Source: Malassezia japonica | Taxonomy: Eukaryota; Basidiomycota; Malasseziomycetes; Malasseziales; Malasseziaceae | Length of the DNA stretch: 64,000 nt | Assembly (NCBI RefSeq): GCF_029542785.1 | Contig: NC_083378.1 | Span: 124,001 to 188,000, forward strand | Direction: 5' to 3' | Part shown: piece after piece, positions 1 to 11,971 of the stretch | Layout: the number at the start of each line of letters is the position of its first letter | Position numbering within the stretch: position 1 is the stretch's first letter | Notes under the pieces: generated by a model | Told to the model about the DNA's origin: nothing | Seen by the model: only the letters and a program-made list of their open reading frames with translations | Database searches by the model: none | Translations under genes and position numbers: made by a program

Positions 1-3000
1 CGTTCAGCACCGTCGGGAGCGCGGCAATGTGCCCAACGATTTGCGTAATAATGATGCGAATGTCCGAATACGAAAAGCGGCGCAGGTAGGCCGTCGCGAC
101 CGAGAGCCGCGTCGAGTTGCTGCGCAGCAGCAGATCCTCGCTCGTGCACGACTCGATCTCCGTGCCAAGCAGGCTGCACACCAGCGCACACTCGTCGTCG
201 ACGACCCCCGCCAGCGCCTCTTCTAGCGCAGGCGCCTGGCTCGTGCATGCGCACACCAGCGCGTGTGCCACGTCGTGGGAAATGAGCGGTTCGTGCTTGC
301 CCGCTTCGGCGGGAATCACGGGCCAGATGGCCGCACATGCGTGCAGCAGCGCCGCACGCTCGGCGGGGTGGGCGCGCAGAACCAGCGCCGGCGCCTCGGT
401 CTGGATATAAGTGGGGTGCGTGCGCAGGATTTGCGTCAGTGCCTTGATCGCAGTCTCGGCATCCGTCGCGTCGTCCGAGCGGCGCACGGCACGCAGCAGG
501 CCGTGGACATAGAGGGCGATACGGCGGCGCAGGGCGTCCGCATGCGACTCGTCCATGGCGTCATTCACGACAATGGTGCCGTGCGTCAGAGGGACGAGCG
601 CCTGGACTGCGGCGCGGCGGACGCTTGCCTGCGGCGCATCGGTCCACGGCAGGATGCGCAAGGCGAGTGCGCCCCGCGCAGTCGCTGCTTCGTCCGCACA
701 GAGCACGAGCACGATGCGGCACACTGCTACGCGTGCCTCGGGGTGCGTCGCCGGTGCTGCGCGTTCTGCGCACTGTGCGAGCATATCCGCGAGCTCGGCG
801 CTGGCCGGGAGGTCAGAGCGTGCCGCGATCACTTCGAGCATCGCGAGCCACAAGCCTGCGGCTGCGCGTGTGTCCGGAATGCTAGTCTCGCGCACGCGCT
901 GCGCCGTGAGCAAGACGAGCTTCGAAGGGATTTTGGCGAGGAGGATCGCGGCCGTGTCGCGCGCTGCGGCGTCGCCACGCAAGACGAGCGTCGCAAGCGG
1001 CGGCACGATCGCCGTGCACTCCGCGTCGGCGGTCGTCGCGAGGAAGCGGGCATAGAGGCGCATTGCGCGTTCGTTGCCGCTCTGACGGACGAACGGCTGC
1101 CAGACGACCAGGACCGCATTCCATGCGACGCGCGCCGCAGGCGTGTGCCGTACCGATGCACAGACGTGCTCGGCGGTGACCTCGGGCGGCGCGAGCCGCG
1201 GCAGCGTGCGAAAGATCTGGACGAGCGGCAGATGCGGGGAGGGGTCGGCGATGTGCGTGCCGATTGCATGCGCGAGCTCGTGTGCGGCGCGATGGACCGG
1301 CATGTCGAGCATGCACAGTGCGTAGACCGTGGCCGCAAGACAGGTATGATGCATCAGCTCCGCATCGAGCGCGCCTGGACGTGTGCGGCGCACCAGGTAG
1401 GACATGGCGTGGACTTCGTGCCACAGCGAGGCGTACGAATCCGCTTGGAGGACGCGCGTGGCCGCGCTCTGAATCAGCGCGCCTTCGGACGGCCGCAGCG
1501 CGAGCGCCATCTCGCTGGTGGCGTGGGTATACAAGAAGCGTGCGGTGATGTGGTGCAGCGGCGCAAATGTCGCGCCGGGCGGGATGCGCAGGAGCACAGC
1601 AAGCAGGTCCTCGCCCTGCTCACCTTGCAGCAGGATCTGCGGCTCGAGCATCGCCAGCTGGAGCACCGCGTAAAAGAATGCCTGCTCCAGCGACGCGTCG
1701 AGGGGGTGCAGCGCGCTCACCCAAATGCGGCGCTCGCGGCCGTGCGCGGCCGTGCGGAGGTGCGCGCGAAAGATGGGCGCATAGGTCGACAGGCGATCGT
1801 CCCAGCGGCGGTGGCTTGCGATGGTGTAGAGTGCGTGGATAATGCAGAGGGCGCCTGCGCTGCACTGCACGGCCGGCTGCACGATCTGCATCGCGACCGT
1901 GTGGCAGTCCAAAAAGACGAGCGTCGCTACGAGCTCGCTCAGCAGGCGCGCCTCGCTCAGCGAAAGCAGCCGCGCGTTCCGTGCCCAGTCCATGGCGCGC
2001 GTCGCGACCGGCGACACGATCGACACGGCAAGAGCGCGCGTCTCTTTTCCGGGCCGGTACGAGAGGAGCCGCGCACAGACCACCAGCGAGTACGCGGCGA
2101 GTACGCCGAGCTTGGGCGAGGTGAGCTGGTTCTGCAGCGCCTCGAGGAACGATGCCTTCTTGGAGTGTACCTCGAGCCGCGTGCGCACATGCAGCAGTGC
2201 GCCGTGCGCCATCGGGCACAGCGACAAGAGTGCGGCGAGCATCGGCCACAAGAGGTAGCGCCTGCGCATCGAGTCTGCTGCACTGTACAGCGCGTCGAAC
2301 GTGGCGTATGCCTCGCTCTCGAGTGCCGGCGTTTCGTGCGGATGGTAGACCGTCGCCCTGACGATCGCGCGGCGGAGCGCGACGCAGACGACCGCGTACA
2401 AGGGGCGCTTCCCCAGCGCGTTTAAGCTCGTGCCGATCAACGGCAGGAGCTTGGTCAGGTCGTGGTGGTGCACGTTGGCGCATTCCAGCAGGCGGATCTC
2501 GGCGGCGGTGCGGCGCTCGTCGTGCGTCACGGGGGCCTGGGTGATGGCCGTGCGGATGCGCCCAAAGACCATGTCGTGGTTCGTGGTGCTCAAAAAGTAC
2601 ACCAGCCGGCTCAGCGAGCGGTAGAGGTAGGCGGCGACGACGAGCGGAGGCGCGTCGCTCGCGTCTGCTGGCGTCGGAAAAGCGATCGGCGCCGGCATCG
2701 GCGTGCTCTCCAGCACAAAAAAGGCGCGTGTGCTCGCAATGTCGCTCTGTACCGCCTCGCTCACGTCGAGCATGGCATATTCGCATTCACGTTCGCGCAG
2801 CGACTCTGTATCGCGCCATCCAAACGAGAACGCGCGCATGCGCTCGGCTTCCGGAGTAATCGGTGCGCTGTGCGGCGCGTCGATCGCGCCGAGCGGCAGC
2901 GCGCTTATTTCGTGGCGCAGCAGCGGCTGCATGAGCGCCAGGGCGGTCTCCAAGAGGCGCGCCGCGAGGCCGTCGGCGAGCGGCGCGATCTCTGCCGATG

Positions 3001-3410
3001 CCCAGTACCGCACCAGGCACGCATCGAGCACGCGCACCAGGCACAAGAGTCGATGCAGCTGGGCCACGGCGTGCTGCGCGTCCATCGAAGGCTGCATAAG
3101 TCGCGCCACGTACAATTTCAAAGAGCTCAATGACACAGAGGCACTCGTACACCACGATCGCAATTTCGTGATCGCTCTCTTCCAGCAGGATCTGCAGCGA
3201 GCGCTCCGCATCCTGGTCGGCGCGCCATGGGAAGGGCGAGGCGGTGATGCTTCCCAGCAGTTGGCGCACCGCGCGCCCGATCGTCACGCGCTGGCTGTTC
3301 TCGGGCGGCACATAGGCGCTGTGCGTCGAGCCCGGCGTTCCTGTCTGCTTCTCATGCAGCACGTAGCCGGGCGAGGGTGTGCGAGGTAGCTCAAACGGCC
3401 GCCGGCTCAT
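1..3410 (-). CDS. Neurofibromin/IRA-type Ras GTPase-activating protein, N-terminal part (cut by window edge)
   Basis: The start codon is at 3410 and the frame stays open to base 1 after one 22-nt intron (3092-3113) is removed, giving about 1,129 residues. The GAP domain would lie beyond the left edge. The assignment rests on an N-terminal helical region resembling neurofibromin: a block around residues 200-300 matching its RISTRLQEL / LLQYIN / VWPLQIILLILCP segments (here RIRTAITQA, LLECANV, LLWPMLAALLSLCP). Neurofibromin/IRA proteins switch Ras off by stimulating GTP hydrolysis, in yeast damping the cAMP-PKA pathway. The remainder is HEAT-like helical repeat sequence. The thioredoxin gene diverges 95 bp upstream. 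The family call depends on the N-terminal region only, because the catalytic domain is not visible. Confidence 0.78.
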
Positions 3411-3505
3411 TCCCCGACACCATGCAGCTGGGGAAGCTGGCGAGGGAGGTACAGGGGCATAATTCCCAATGCCCGTCTCCGGCCGACGACGCTAGGACCA
3501 CCATA

Positions 3506-3953
3506 ATGTTTGTCCGCCACGCAGTCCGTTTCGCGCGCGCGGCGCCCGTGCAGGGTGCGCGTATGCGCTTCTCGACCTCGGCTACGGCACGCTACATCGA
3601 AGAGGACGTCACGTCGGAGCGCCTTGCGCAGCTCCTCGAGTCGAGCAAGGAGAGTGGCAAGCCGGTGCTCGTCGACTTTTTTGCGGACTGGTGCCAGCCG
3701 TGCAAGATGCTGAGCCCGATCCTGCACCGTCTCGTGAACGACCCGAAGCTCGTGAGCGGCCGCGAAGTCGACTTGGTCACCGTCGACGTCGACAAGAACA
3801 TGGAGGCGGCGCAGCTGTTCAAGGTACGTCGATAAACTAACACAGGTTCGTGCCATGCCGACAGTGCTCGCGTTCAAGGACGGCAAGCCTGTCACCTCGT
3901 TTGTGGGCGTGCTCCCCGAGCCCAAGCTCAAGACCTTTATCGAGTCGCTCTAG
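3506..3953 (+). CDS. Mitochondrial thioredoxin
   Basis: Two exons encode 141 aa; the 22-nt intron is 3824-3845. The N-terminus (about 28 residues, Arg-rich, no acidic residues, ending RFSTSA) looks like a mitochondrial presequence. A thioredoxin fold follows, with VLVDFFADWCQPCK at the active site and the cis-proline segment AMPTVLAFKDG in exon 2. The redox pair is Cys-Gln-Pro-Cys rather than the usual Cys-Gly-Pro-Cys. Thioredoxins reduce protein disulfides using thioredoxin reductase and NADPH. An in-frame ORF reaches further upstream, but the ATG at 3506 gives the presequence. The gene converges with RPA43, 94 bp between stop codons. Confidence 0.92.
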
Positions 3954-4047
3954 CCGCGGCGCCGCTCGGTCTCGCTCGCTACTCCACATTCGAAAATAAG
4001 CCAGTTTCCGAGGTATCGGGGTGCATAGAGCTATAGTACACAAGAAG

Positions 4048-5117
4048 TTACTCGGAAGTGCGCTTCTTTTTTTTCGGCTTGTCCTCCTCCGACTTGGACC
4101 GCTTGGACGATGCGTCCTTTTTCGCCTTCTTTTCCTTCTTTTCTTTTTTCTCCTTCTTCTCCTTCTTCTCCTTCTTCTCCTTCTTGTCCTTGTCCTTCTT
4201 TTCCTTCTTCTTCTTCTCCTTGGGCTGCGCGACCGGCGCGGGCGCGTCCTCGTCGCTGACATCGCTCGGGTCCGAGTCCGAGCCCGCCTGCTCGTTATAG
4301 TCGTCCTGGTTCTCGTCGCTGTCCTCGCCATTGTCTTCGACTTCCATAGGCTCGCCGGTCTCTTCTGCGCGCTTGTCTTCCTCTTCGGCGCGGTCCGAGT
4401 CGTCGTCGTCCCAGCGGACCTTGCGCGGCTTGACCGGCTCCTCGTCCTGCGGCTCGTCTTCCTGCGGCTCGCTCGATTCCGTCGCAGCGAGCGCCTGGTC
4501 GAAGCTCAGCGAGCCCGGGCGCGGCGGCGCGACGCTGAACGGATCCTTGAGCAGGCTGCCGTGCAGCGACAGCATATGATTCGCGACCGTCATGCTAATC
4601 ACGGTGAACTTGAGCGTGTGCGACTCGCCGCCGAGGCGCGCGCCCGTCTTTTTGTGACGCCAGAACCCGACCGAGCGGTCCTTGGGATCGGTGCGCTGGA
4701 CATCGTCGTCGTCGTAGTGCACAAACTCGTACTTGGCGCTCGGCAGATGCTGCGCCGAGATGGCCGCGTTGAACGTGTCGTGCAAGAGCAGCGACACATG
4801 GCTCGGCGACGACAGGGTAATGGTTCCCTCTGTGGTTAGCCCAAGCACCTACCCAGCACCATGCCGATTTCCGGGCGCCATACCAGCGCCGAAAAAGCCA
4901 CCGGCGCCACGCCAAACGCCGAGTCGCCGTTGATCCCGCCGAGGGCACTAAGGAAGCGTGCGTCTTTGTGCGTTACCATTACGCCCTCGAGCTGGGGGAT
5001 GTAGCGCATGACGAGCGTGTCGAGCTGCTCCAGGATAGACGATTTCGGGTCCCTGCTCCAAACAGGAGGCACCGGAAGGTGCATCTTGCCGCTCACGTTC
5101 TTCAACGCCGTCGACAT
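4048..5117 (-). CDS. RPA43: RNA polymerase I subunit RPA43
   Basis: Two exons (23-nt intron 4830-4852) give 348 aa. Exon 1 has the family signature LEQLDTLVMRYIPQLEGVM. The spliced junction restores GMVLEGTITLSSPSHVSLL followed by HDTFNAAI, typical of the OB-fold of Rpa43. Rpa43 pairs with Rpa14 in the Pol I stalk and contacts the initiation factor Rrn3, whose gene lies 1 kb away. The last third is acidic and then a Lys/Glu tract (KEKK-type repeats, 4080-4220), probably disordered and nucleolar. The ATG at 5117 is the first usable one; the frame is open further upstream but has no ATG. The promoter region (132 bp, shared with Ran) holds a CACGTG box at 5177. Confidence 0.93.
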
Positions 5118-5249
5118 CGCGCCCGATCGCACCACTGGCAAGCCGCGAGCGCCAGAAAAATTTGGTCTGCCCGATGCACGTGACGGGGCGCGGAAGGGCA
5201 AAGAAGCTGTTTTTCGTGGTGCGCTGTCCCGCCACGACGTATAACGATT

Positions 5250-5966
5250 ATGTCTGACGCTCAGAACGTTCCCAACTTTAAGCTGGTGCTGGGTAGGTAG
5301 AGGATTTAGGCTAACATTCAGTCGGTGACGGTGGTACCGGCAAGACCACTTTCGTCAAGGTAGGTCGATCGGGCGCTTGGGCCTCGCTAACCGCAGCGTC
5401 ACCTTACGGGTGAGTTTGAGAAGAAGTACATTGCGACCCTCGGTGTCGAGGTGCACCCGCTGCAGTTCCACACGAACTTTGGTCCGATCGTCTTCAACGT
5501 CTGGGACACGGCGGGCCAGGAGAAGTTTGGTGGTCTGCGCGACGGCTACTACATCCAGGGCCAGTGCGGTATCATCATGTTCGACGTCACCTCGCGTATC
5601 ACGTACAAGAACGTGCCGAACTGGCACCGTGACCTCGAGCGCGTCTGCGAGAACATCCCGATCGTGCTCTGCGGCAACAAGGTCGACGTGAAGGAGCGGA
5701 AAGTCAAGACCGGCGCTGTGACCTTCCACCGCAAGAAGAACCTGCAGTACTTTGAGATCTCGGCCAAGTCCAACTACAACTTCGAAAAGCCGTTCCTGTG
5801 GCTCGCCAGGAAGCTCGTCGGCAACGCGGCCCTCGAGTTCGCCGCTGCCCCTGCCCTGGCTCCTCCGGAGGTCCAGATCGACCACAACCTCATGGAGCAG
5901 TACAACAAGGAGCTCGAGACGGCTGCTGCTGCGCCTCTGCCCGATGAGGACGACGGTGACCTCTAA
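5250..5966 (+). CDS. GSP1: Ran GTPase (Gsp1)
   Basis: Three exons with introns 5293-5321 (29 nt) and 5360-5396 (37 nt) encode 216 aa, the normal Ran length. Visible are the P-loop [10 protein letters not shown] (split by intron 1), effector region [14 protein letters not shown], switch [19 protein letters not shown], the guanine-specificity motifs GNKVD and EISAK, and the acidic C-terminal DEDDGDL switch. Ran-GTP/GDP drives nuclear transport and spindle assembly. Its introns are longer than most in this window. Near-perfect family conservation makes the splice sites secure. Confidence 0.98.
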
Positions 5967-6088
5967 ATGTAGCGTCTGTAGAGAATCACCCCCGGCGCCG
6001 CCCCAAGGCGCCACGCTCCTCGATCAATCACCACGTGGCGCTCCACCGGCGCACTTTTTTCTCTGGACGGTGGTGGCGAGGCGTTGCG

Positions 6089-8459
6089 ATGCCGGCGTCG
6101 CCCCAACGCACAGTCCGCGCGCCGAAACGGCAAGCGGAAAATGGAGCCTCGCTCCACGGGACCCGACAGGGTATGTATGTCACCTTTGTCAAGAATGCAA
6201 TGGTCCAAAAATCCAAGGTACGCCGCCGGACTGACCCAGGGCGAACTCGGGCCCTATCATGAGCTCCTTGCACAATTCCACTCGGGGCCGTCCGCGAGCA
6301 CCTCGGCATCCTCGACGTCGCAGCTGCGCTCGTGGCTCGGCGCACTGTCGCACGTCGCCCCGTCGCTCGACCGCTCCTGCGCAGAGCTCGTGGACGCCGT
6401 CGTCGAGTTTCCCTGGCTCGCGATGCCGGACGAAGTCGCAGAGGCGTGGGTACGCTTCGTGTGCGCGCTCGTCAGCGCGCGCAGCGAGTGGGTGAGCAAG
6501 GTCGCGACTCTCATCTTTCGCAACTTTGGGCTGAATCCAGAGTGGTACCGCGACGCAGAAGCGCTCGCACTCGCCGCAGACGCTGCGCGGCCGACGCGCC
6601 GCCAGCTGTACGACCGCCTCCACGGCCTGCTGCAGAATCTGCTGCGCCTGATCCCGACGCTCCCGTCGACGCTCCAGCCGAGGCTCGTCCAGCACTTTCC
6701 GCACAAGCGCGACCGCACCCTCAGCCAGGTGCTCTATATCCGAAACCTGTTGCGCGTCACCGAGTACTGCGAAGCACTCACCGAGCCGATCTGGAGCGCG
6801 GTCATCGACCATGCTCTGCAGGTCGACGTCGAGATCCAGGTGGAGCTCGACGACCTGGAAGAGCAGGGCGTCGAGCCGGCGAATGTCACGACGCTCGCCT
6901 CGGTGCTCGACCGCGGCGTCGAGGACATCGACGGCGAGTCCGCCCCGTCGTCACCCGTCGAAAAGGACGAGGACCTCGAGGCGCTAGAAGACCTCGACGA
7001 GGAAGACGGCTACGAGGCGTCCGACTCGCTCCTGCCTTCGCATCCCACGGAGCACGAGCCGCAGTGGAACGAGATTGCGGTGCTCGCAGGCAAGCTCGAC
7101 GCGATCATGAAGGCCATCTTTGACTTTCTCGCGCACTACGTTGGCCACGGCAGCTCGCTACGCGGCGGCGCCCCCACCCAGCCGGTGGACGTGCGCCGCT
7201 ACCAGCTGTACCAGACGCTGCTCGGCATCTTCACGCGCTCAGTCTTGACGACGTTCAAGTCGCGCCACGTCCAGTTTCTCCTGTTCTGGTATTCGTCACT
7301 GGACAGCGAGTTTGCCGACATGTTCCTCGGCACGCTGCTCAGCAAGAGCTTGTATGCCCCGGGCGCCCACGCCGACGCCCCGTTTGCGCCGACGAGCGAC
7401 TCGGCAGCGTTTCTGCGCATCGCGGCCGCAAGCTATGTAGCGAGCTACGTCGCACGCGCCAAGTACATTGACGGCTCGACGACACGCATGGTGCTGCTCA
7501 ATCTCTGCACCTATCTCGACGCGTGCCTCGAGTCCTTTGCGCAGCTCGGCTCCTCGGCGCCGCCGCCGGGCTCGCGCGAGCACGCAATGTTCTACGCCGT
7601 GGCCCAGGCCGTGTTCTACCTCTTCTGCTTCCGGTGGCGCGACCTCCGCCAGGGCGGCTCGACGCTCGAGAGCACCTCGCACGAGGACGCGTCGCTCGCG
7701 TCGACCTACCCGACCGCCTGCTCGCTCGAGCTCTCGCCACAGCTCCTGCCGACGCTCAACGGCACGTCCTACTCGTCCGCTTCGTCGAGCACCTCGGGAC
7801 CGCTCGGCACGAGCCTCGCGAGCGAGGCGGGGTGGGCGCCGGGCCTCGCGGTCGTGCAGCGCGCCATCACCTCTCCTTTGAATCCGCTGCGCTACTGCAA
7901 CGGCAACGTCGTACAGCAGTTTGCGTATGTCGCGCAGCACACTGGCTTCCTCTACTGCTACTCGGTGCTCGACGCGAACGCGCGCCGTGCCCAGAGCGAG
8001 GCGCCGCAGCCCGCGGCGTCGGCGCCGGGTACGCCGCAGCGCAAAGGATCGCGCGACGCGCGCGAATCGACGCCGCTCGCGGTGCCCAAGACGAGCGAGG
8101 CGCCGGCGCCGGTGCCTGCAAAAGCCCTCGATGTCTTCTTTCCTTTCGACCCCTATCGGCTGCGGGACTCGGGGCCAATGGTCCACCGCCTGTACCGCGA
8201 ATGGTCGGATGTTGCGCCGGAAGACGATGACGACGAGGACGAGGACGAGGACCATCCAGACGACCTCGACCTCGACCACCACGACGAAGACGAAGACGAC
8301 GAACTCGGCGGACTTCCGTCAGTACGCCGCACCAAGCTGAGCGCAATGATGCCACGCCGGCCTCGCGCCACGCTCTCGTCCATGGACCCGAGCAGCATCA
8401 CGCCCGAATCTGTGGCACAGAGTTTGGAGGCCATGAGCATCAGTCCCTATACAGGCTAA
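6089..8459 (+). CDS. RRN3: RNA polymerase I initiation factor RRN3 (TIF-IA)
   Basis: Two exons (22-nt intron 6218-6239) encode 782 aa. The junction rebuilds MYVTFVKNAMVQKSKGELG, matching the N-terminal helix of Rrn3 family members. Further signatures are YIRNLLRVTEYCEAL and IWSAVIDHALQVDVEIQVEL. A long acidic tract (DDDDEDEDEDHPDDLDLD, about residues 712-745) precedes the C-terminus. Rrn3 bridges Pol I (through Rpa43) to the rDNA promoter factor and is a target of growth signalling. The ATG at 6089 gives a 29-residue leader before the conserved segment; the inner Met of MYVTFV is a possible alternative start. A CACGTG box lies 52 bp upstream at 6032. Confidence 0.94.
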
Positions 8460-8473
8460 ACAGTGTACAGTAG

Positions 8474-11400
8474 CTATCCACCAAGCACGTCAGCCAAGAG
8501 CGCAAGCAGCGACTGCGAGACGCGCGCATTGGTCGTACGGATCGTGAGGCGCGCCAGGCGCACATCGCGGTTGGGCTCGTAGCGCAGCAGGCAGCCCACC
8601 GGGCCGTCCCCGGTGCTCTTCCACACCCCGGCACCGACAATGTTTTCTGGCTTGGGATCGACGCCATCAAGCACGGCCAGGCCTGCATCGCGCACCACCG
8701 ACACGGCCGCAGCATGCGGCAGCTCGCCGTGGGGGGTGAGCGCAATGCCAAACACGCGCTGCGCCTCGAGGCCGTGCTCGACTTGCACCGCCTTCCATCG
8801 CTGGAAAAAGTCGGCCGCGGCGAGCGCCACAGGGTGCACAAAGTGCGCGAGCGTCACGGGCAGTGGGAAGACCAGCGCGCGACTCTCGCGCATCATCAGC
8901 GTCACACGCACGCTCGGACACGCGACGAAGCACGACGCACAGGCCACATGGACCGTGCGCTCGACGTGCCCTCCGCTGGGGAGCGGCGCGGGCGACGTGT
9001 CCAGCTCGGCATGGATGTGCTCGGCATCCGCGCCGTCGGCGGGGACAATGTGCACCGCATGCAGCACGCCGCCGACCGGGCTCACATTCTTGAAATGCAG
9101 CGCAAGGACCGGCGCACGTGTAAAGGAGACCACCACGTCGCTGTCGCGATACAACACGCCTTTGGGGCTGAGCATCGTGCGTGGCAGAACGAGCACGTCA
9201 ATCTCGCGCGGCTCCTCGGGTGCAGCATGCAGCGGCCCGCCCAAATTGAGCTGGTGCATCATCGGGCGCACCGCGCTGTCGGAGCTCTGCGAGAGCATTT
9301 CGGTGTGGTCCGAGTTCAGCGACATTGGCTGCTCGGACCCGCGGCGCGAGGGGAGCGACGGCGAGCTCATTGCACGCTCCGTGTCCGACGAGGTACGTTT
9401 ATCGTGCACCGTCTGCAGCGAAAACGAGGTGGGGAGCGGCGACACAGCATCGAGGCCCAGCAGGCTCTCTTTTTCGCGTTTCGCATCGGGAAGGTCGGAA
9501 TCGTCGGGGAGCGCAAACGAGCTCCAGTCTTCGGCATGCACCGTCGGGACCCCTTGCTGTGCCACCGGGCTGCCGAACTCAAAGTCGCGCATATCCAACA
9601 AGTCGACCTCGGTCGCTGGCAGCTGGGTATTGGCCGTGACTGTATCGGACCGCGGCGTGGTAGGCGACACGAGGGGCTCGACGTGGGGCTGCCGGATGCT
9701 GGACGAGCGTGCAGCGCCTTTGCCGGTCGAGATCGCAATGGGCTGCACGCGCTTGCGCGGCATGAGCTTTCCGAGCGGCGTATCGGGGAGCACATAGGGC
9801 GGCATTTCCTCACACACGAGCCCGAGCATCTCGGGCGTGGCAACCTCGGCGAGCGCCACGTACTCACACGCCCGTTGTTGCACCTCGATATCAATGCACT
9901 GTTGGAACATGCGCAGGATGGACAGCAGCGGGTCGCGGATCGAGGGGTACAGGTTGAGCCACTTGAAATAGGTCGTGAGAAGCAGGACGCGTGTCGAGAT
10001 CGTGCACAGGTGCGAGCGGTCCTGCAGCATCTGCAGCTGGTCGATCGGCTGCGAGCCGGGGCGATCGGCAATCAGGTCGCCAAACTCGCCGAGGAGGTAG
10101 CCGCCGATCTTGATCAGCGTCTCGTGGCACGTCGGCTGCTCCAAGTAGCGGAATAGCGTCGCGACAGCGTAACGCTGCACCTTTGGGTTGTTTGTGACAA
10201 CCTGCACGACACGGTGCCACACTGCATCGCTGACGTGGTCGCCCGCGAGGTTCACCAGCGACAAGACCGTGTCGACGTACCAGGTATAGTCGTCGGCAAA
10301 GCGCTCTGACAGGATCGAGATCTTCATCACGAGGCTTTCGCGCAGCGAGGGCTCCGCACGCGGCAGATACTCGAGCAGATGCGCCACAATCTCGTGGGCA
10401 TTCGTCTCGTCGCACATGTAGTACACGAGCTCGAGCGCGCGGCGGCGCACACTAATGTCGCGGTCGTGCAGCGCTGCAAAGATGGTATTCTGGTGCATTT
10501 GGATCGGTGCGAGCGACGTGAGGCTGCGCGCGAACTGCGACATGGCCACTAGGCCCAAGTAGCGCACATTGGTCTCGCGCGACGTCAGAAAGCGGCCAAG
10601 GAGCACGGCCGAGCGCGCGACAACTACCGAGCCAGTGTCAAGATGCAGCGCGAGGCGGATTGCCTCAAAGAGAATGGCATTGTACGCATTGCTCTGCTGC
10701 ACGTCAACCTGGGACGTGGTAGTCCGCGCGCGCATAATCAGGTCCAAAACGCCGTGCAAAGTCGCGAGCATCCCCTTTTCCGTGGGTGGGGGATAGAGCT
10801 GCAGCAGGCGGAGCAGATTCACCTGCAGCCAAGGCACAGGAATGTCGTGGTACAAGTAGATCTCTTTGTAGTCTTCCTTGACCACGATGTCGTACAGCTG
10901 CTCGACCGCTGGCAAGTAGCAGCTGCGATAGGGCGCCGGTCTGTCCTTGACCAGGACGCGGAGCAAACTTGTGACGCTCTGCGAGACGCCCAAGTGCCTG
11001 TGCCGGATCATGCGTGTGATGTGGGCGCTCCATTCTGCAATGTCGACGCCCTCGGGGTATTTGCGATAGATCTGGACTAGAGTCAAGGCCGCCTTCTTCT
11101 GTACAGTCGATGGCGAGGTCCTGAGGTCAGCACATATACGTACGGTGACACCAAAAGCTTCAGCACTTCTTCTGCGAGCGCTTCGGCCATCTCCAGGCTT
11201 GCAATGTTGGCCACCGCATGGAGGGCGAGGCACGTATTCACCTCGTTCATGTCGGCCAGATCGCGCCGGATCATGGGAATGGCCTGTTTTGAAAAGTCTG
11301 CGTGCTGGTGCACATAGAGCGTGAGCGCAAGATAGCCCTAGGGTCAGCCACAACACCTACAATCTGTTTTTCCGAATACTTGTGGCTGGCCATCAGCGCG

Positions 11401-11636
11401 AGCGCTTCCGGGAAGCCCACATCCACCTTGTATCCTTGCAGATAGGTGAATATAATCTTTGCCACGTATTTCTTGCGCTGGTAGCCGTCCAGCTTGGGTG
11501 TTGACCGAAACTTGAGGCGGATGTGGGCCATTTCTTTATTGACACATTTTTCCTCTGCATCGCGAGCGCCCGTCGCACGAAGCTCCGAGATATAGTGCGT
11601 AAGACCACGCATGCCAGTGGTCTGAGAGTTGCTCAT
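8474..11636 (-). CDS. APL3: AP-2 adaptor complex subunit alpha
   Basis: Three exons (23-nt introns 11338-11360 and 11121-11143) encode 1,038 aa. The start MSNSQTTGMRGLTHYISELR and the joins YSEKQI/GYLAL and LLVSP/TSPSTVQKKAALTL follow AP-2 alpha closely. Residues 1 to about 600 form the helical trunk, followed by a Ser/Pro-rich hinge and a C-terminal appendage (ear) domain of about 250 residues. AP-2 recruits clathrin and cargo at the plasma membrane. The gene converges with RRN3, only 14 bp between stops. The upstream region holds a CACGTG box at 11748. Confidence 0.95.
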
Positions 11637-11971
11637 TTTGTGCACCGCGTCGCCGCACCGCCGTGCGCGCGCAAGGGTGCTCCCACAGAAGACCGTGCAC
11701 TAAACAAGCGGAGGACTCCACTCGATCCAATGCGCAAATTAATTCACCACGTGAGCAGCGACCGGGCAGTGCTGCTGAGCCGCAAAAATAGCGCCCATAT
11801 CCGCGTCCGGTCACGCTTTGCTTGGCGCGCGCAGCGGGCGCAAACGCCCATATTTGGCTCGGTGACTCGCGAGTGTGTAACGAATACGGCAGAAGGTGGA
11901 TGTAAATCTAATGCCGAGCAGCTATGTGCTAAACTGGCTGAACGAAATAAAAGGTCAAGGCAGGTGCGCTT
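11637..11971. promoter_or_regulatory. Intergenic region upstream of AP-2 alpha
   Basis: This 335-bp stretch separates the AP-2 alpha start codon from the 14-3-3 stop codon; both genes are on the minus strand. It holds a CACGTG box at 11748-11753, a plausible bHLH/Cbf1-type site. No ORF or RNA gene is supported. Confidence 0.5.

Noticed and set aside
263..2425. A 720-codon open frame opposite the RasGAP gene, and similar long antisense frames opposite OGT, VPS41 and others.
   Set aside because: GC-rich, C/G-ending codons leave few stops on the complementary strand. Their translations are Arg/Ala/His-rich, lack family motifs and start at GTG or arbitrary codons, while the other strand codes a recognisable protein.
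4021..4839. Plus-strand ORF with Leu-rich, membrane-like runs opposite RPA43.
   Set aside because: The Leu runs are the complement of Lys/Glu codons in the RPA43 tail; it has no other support.
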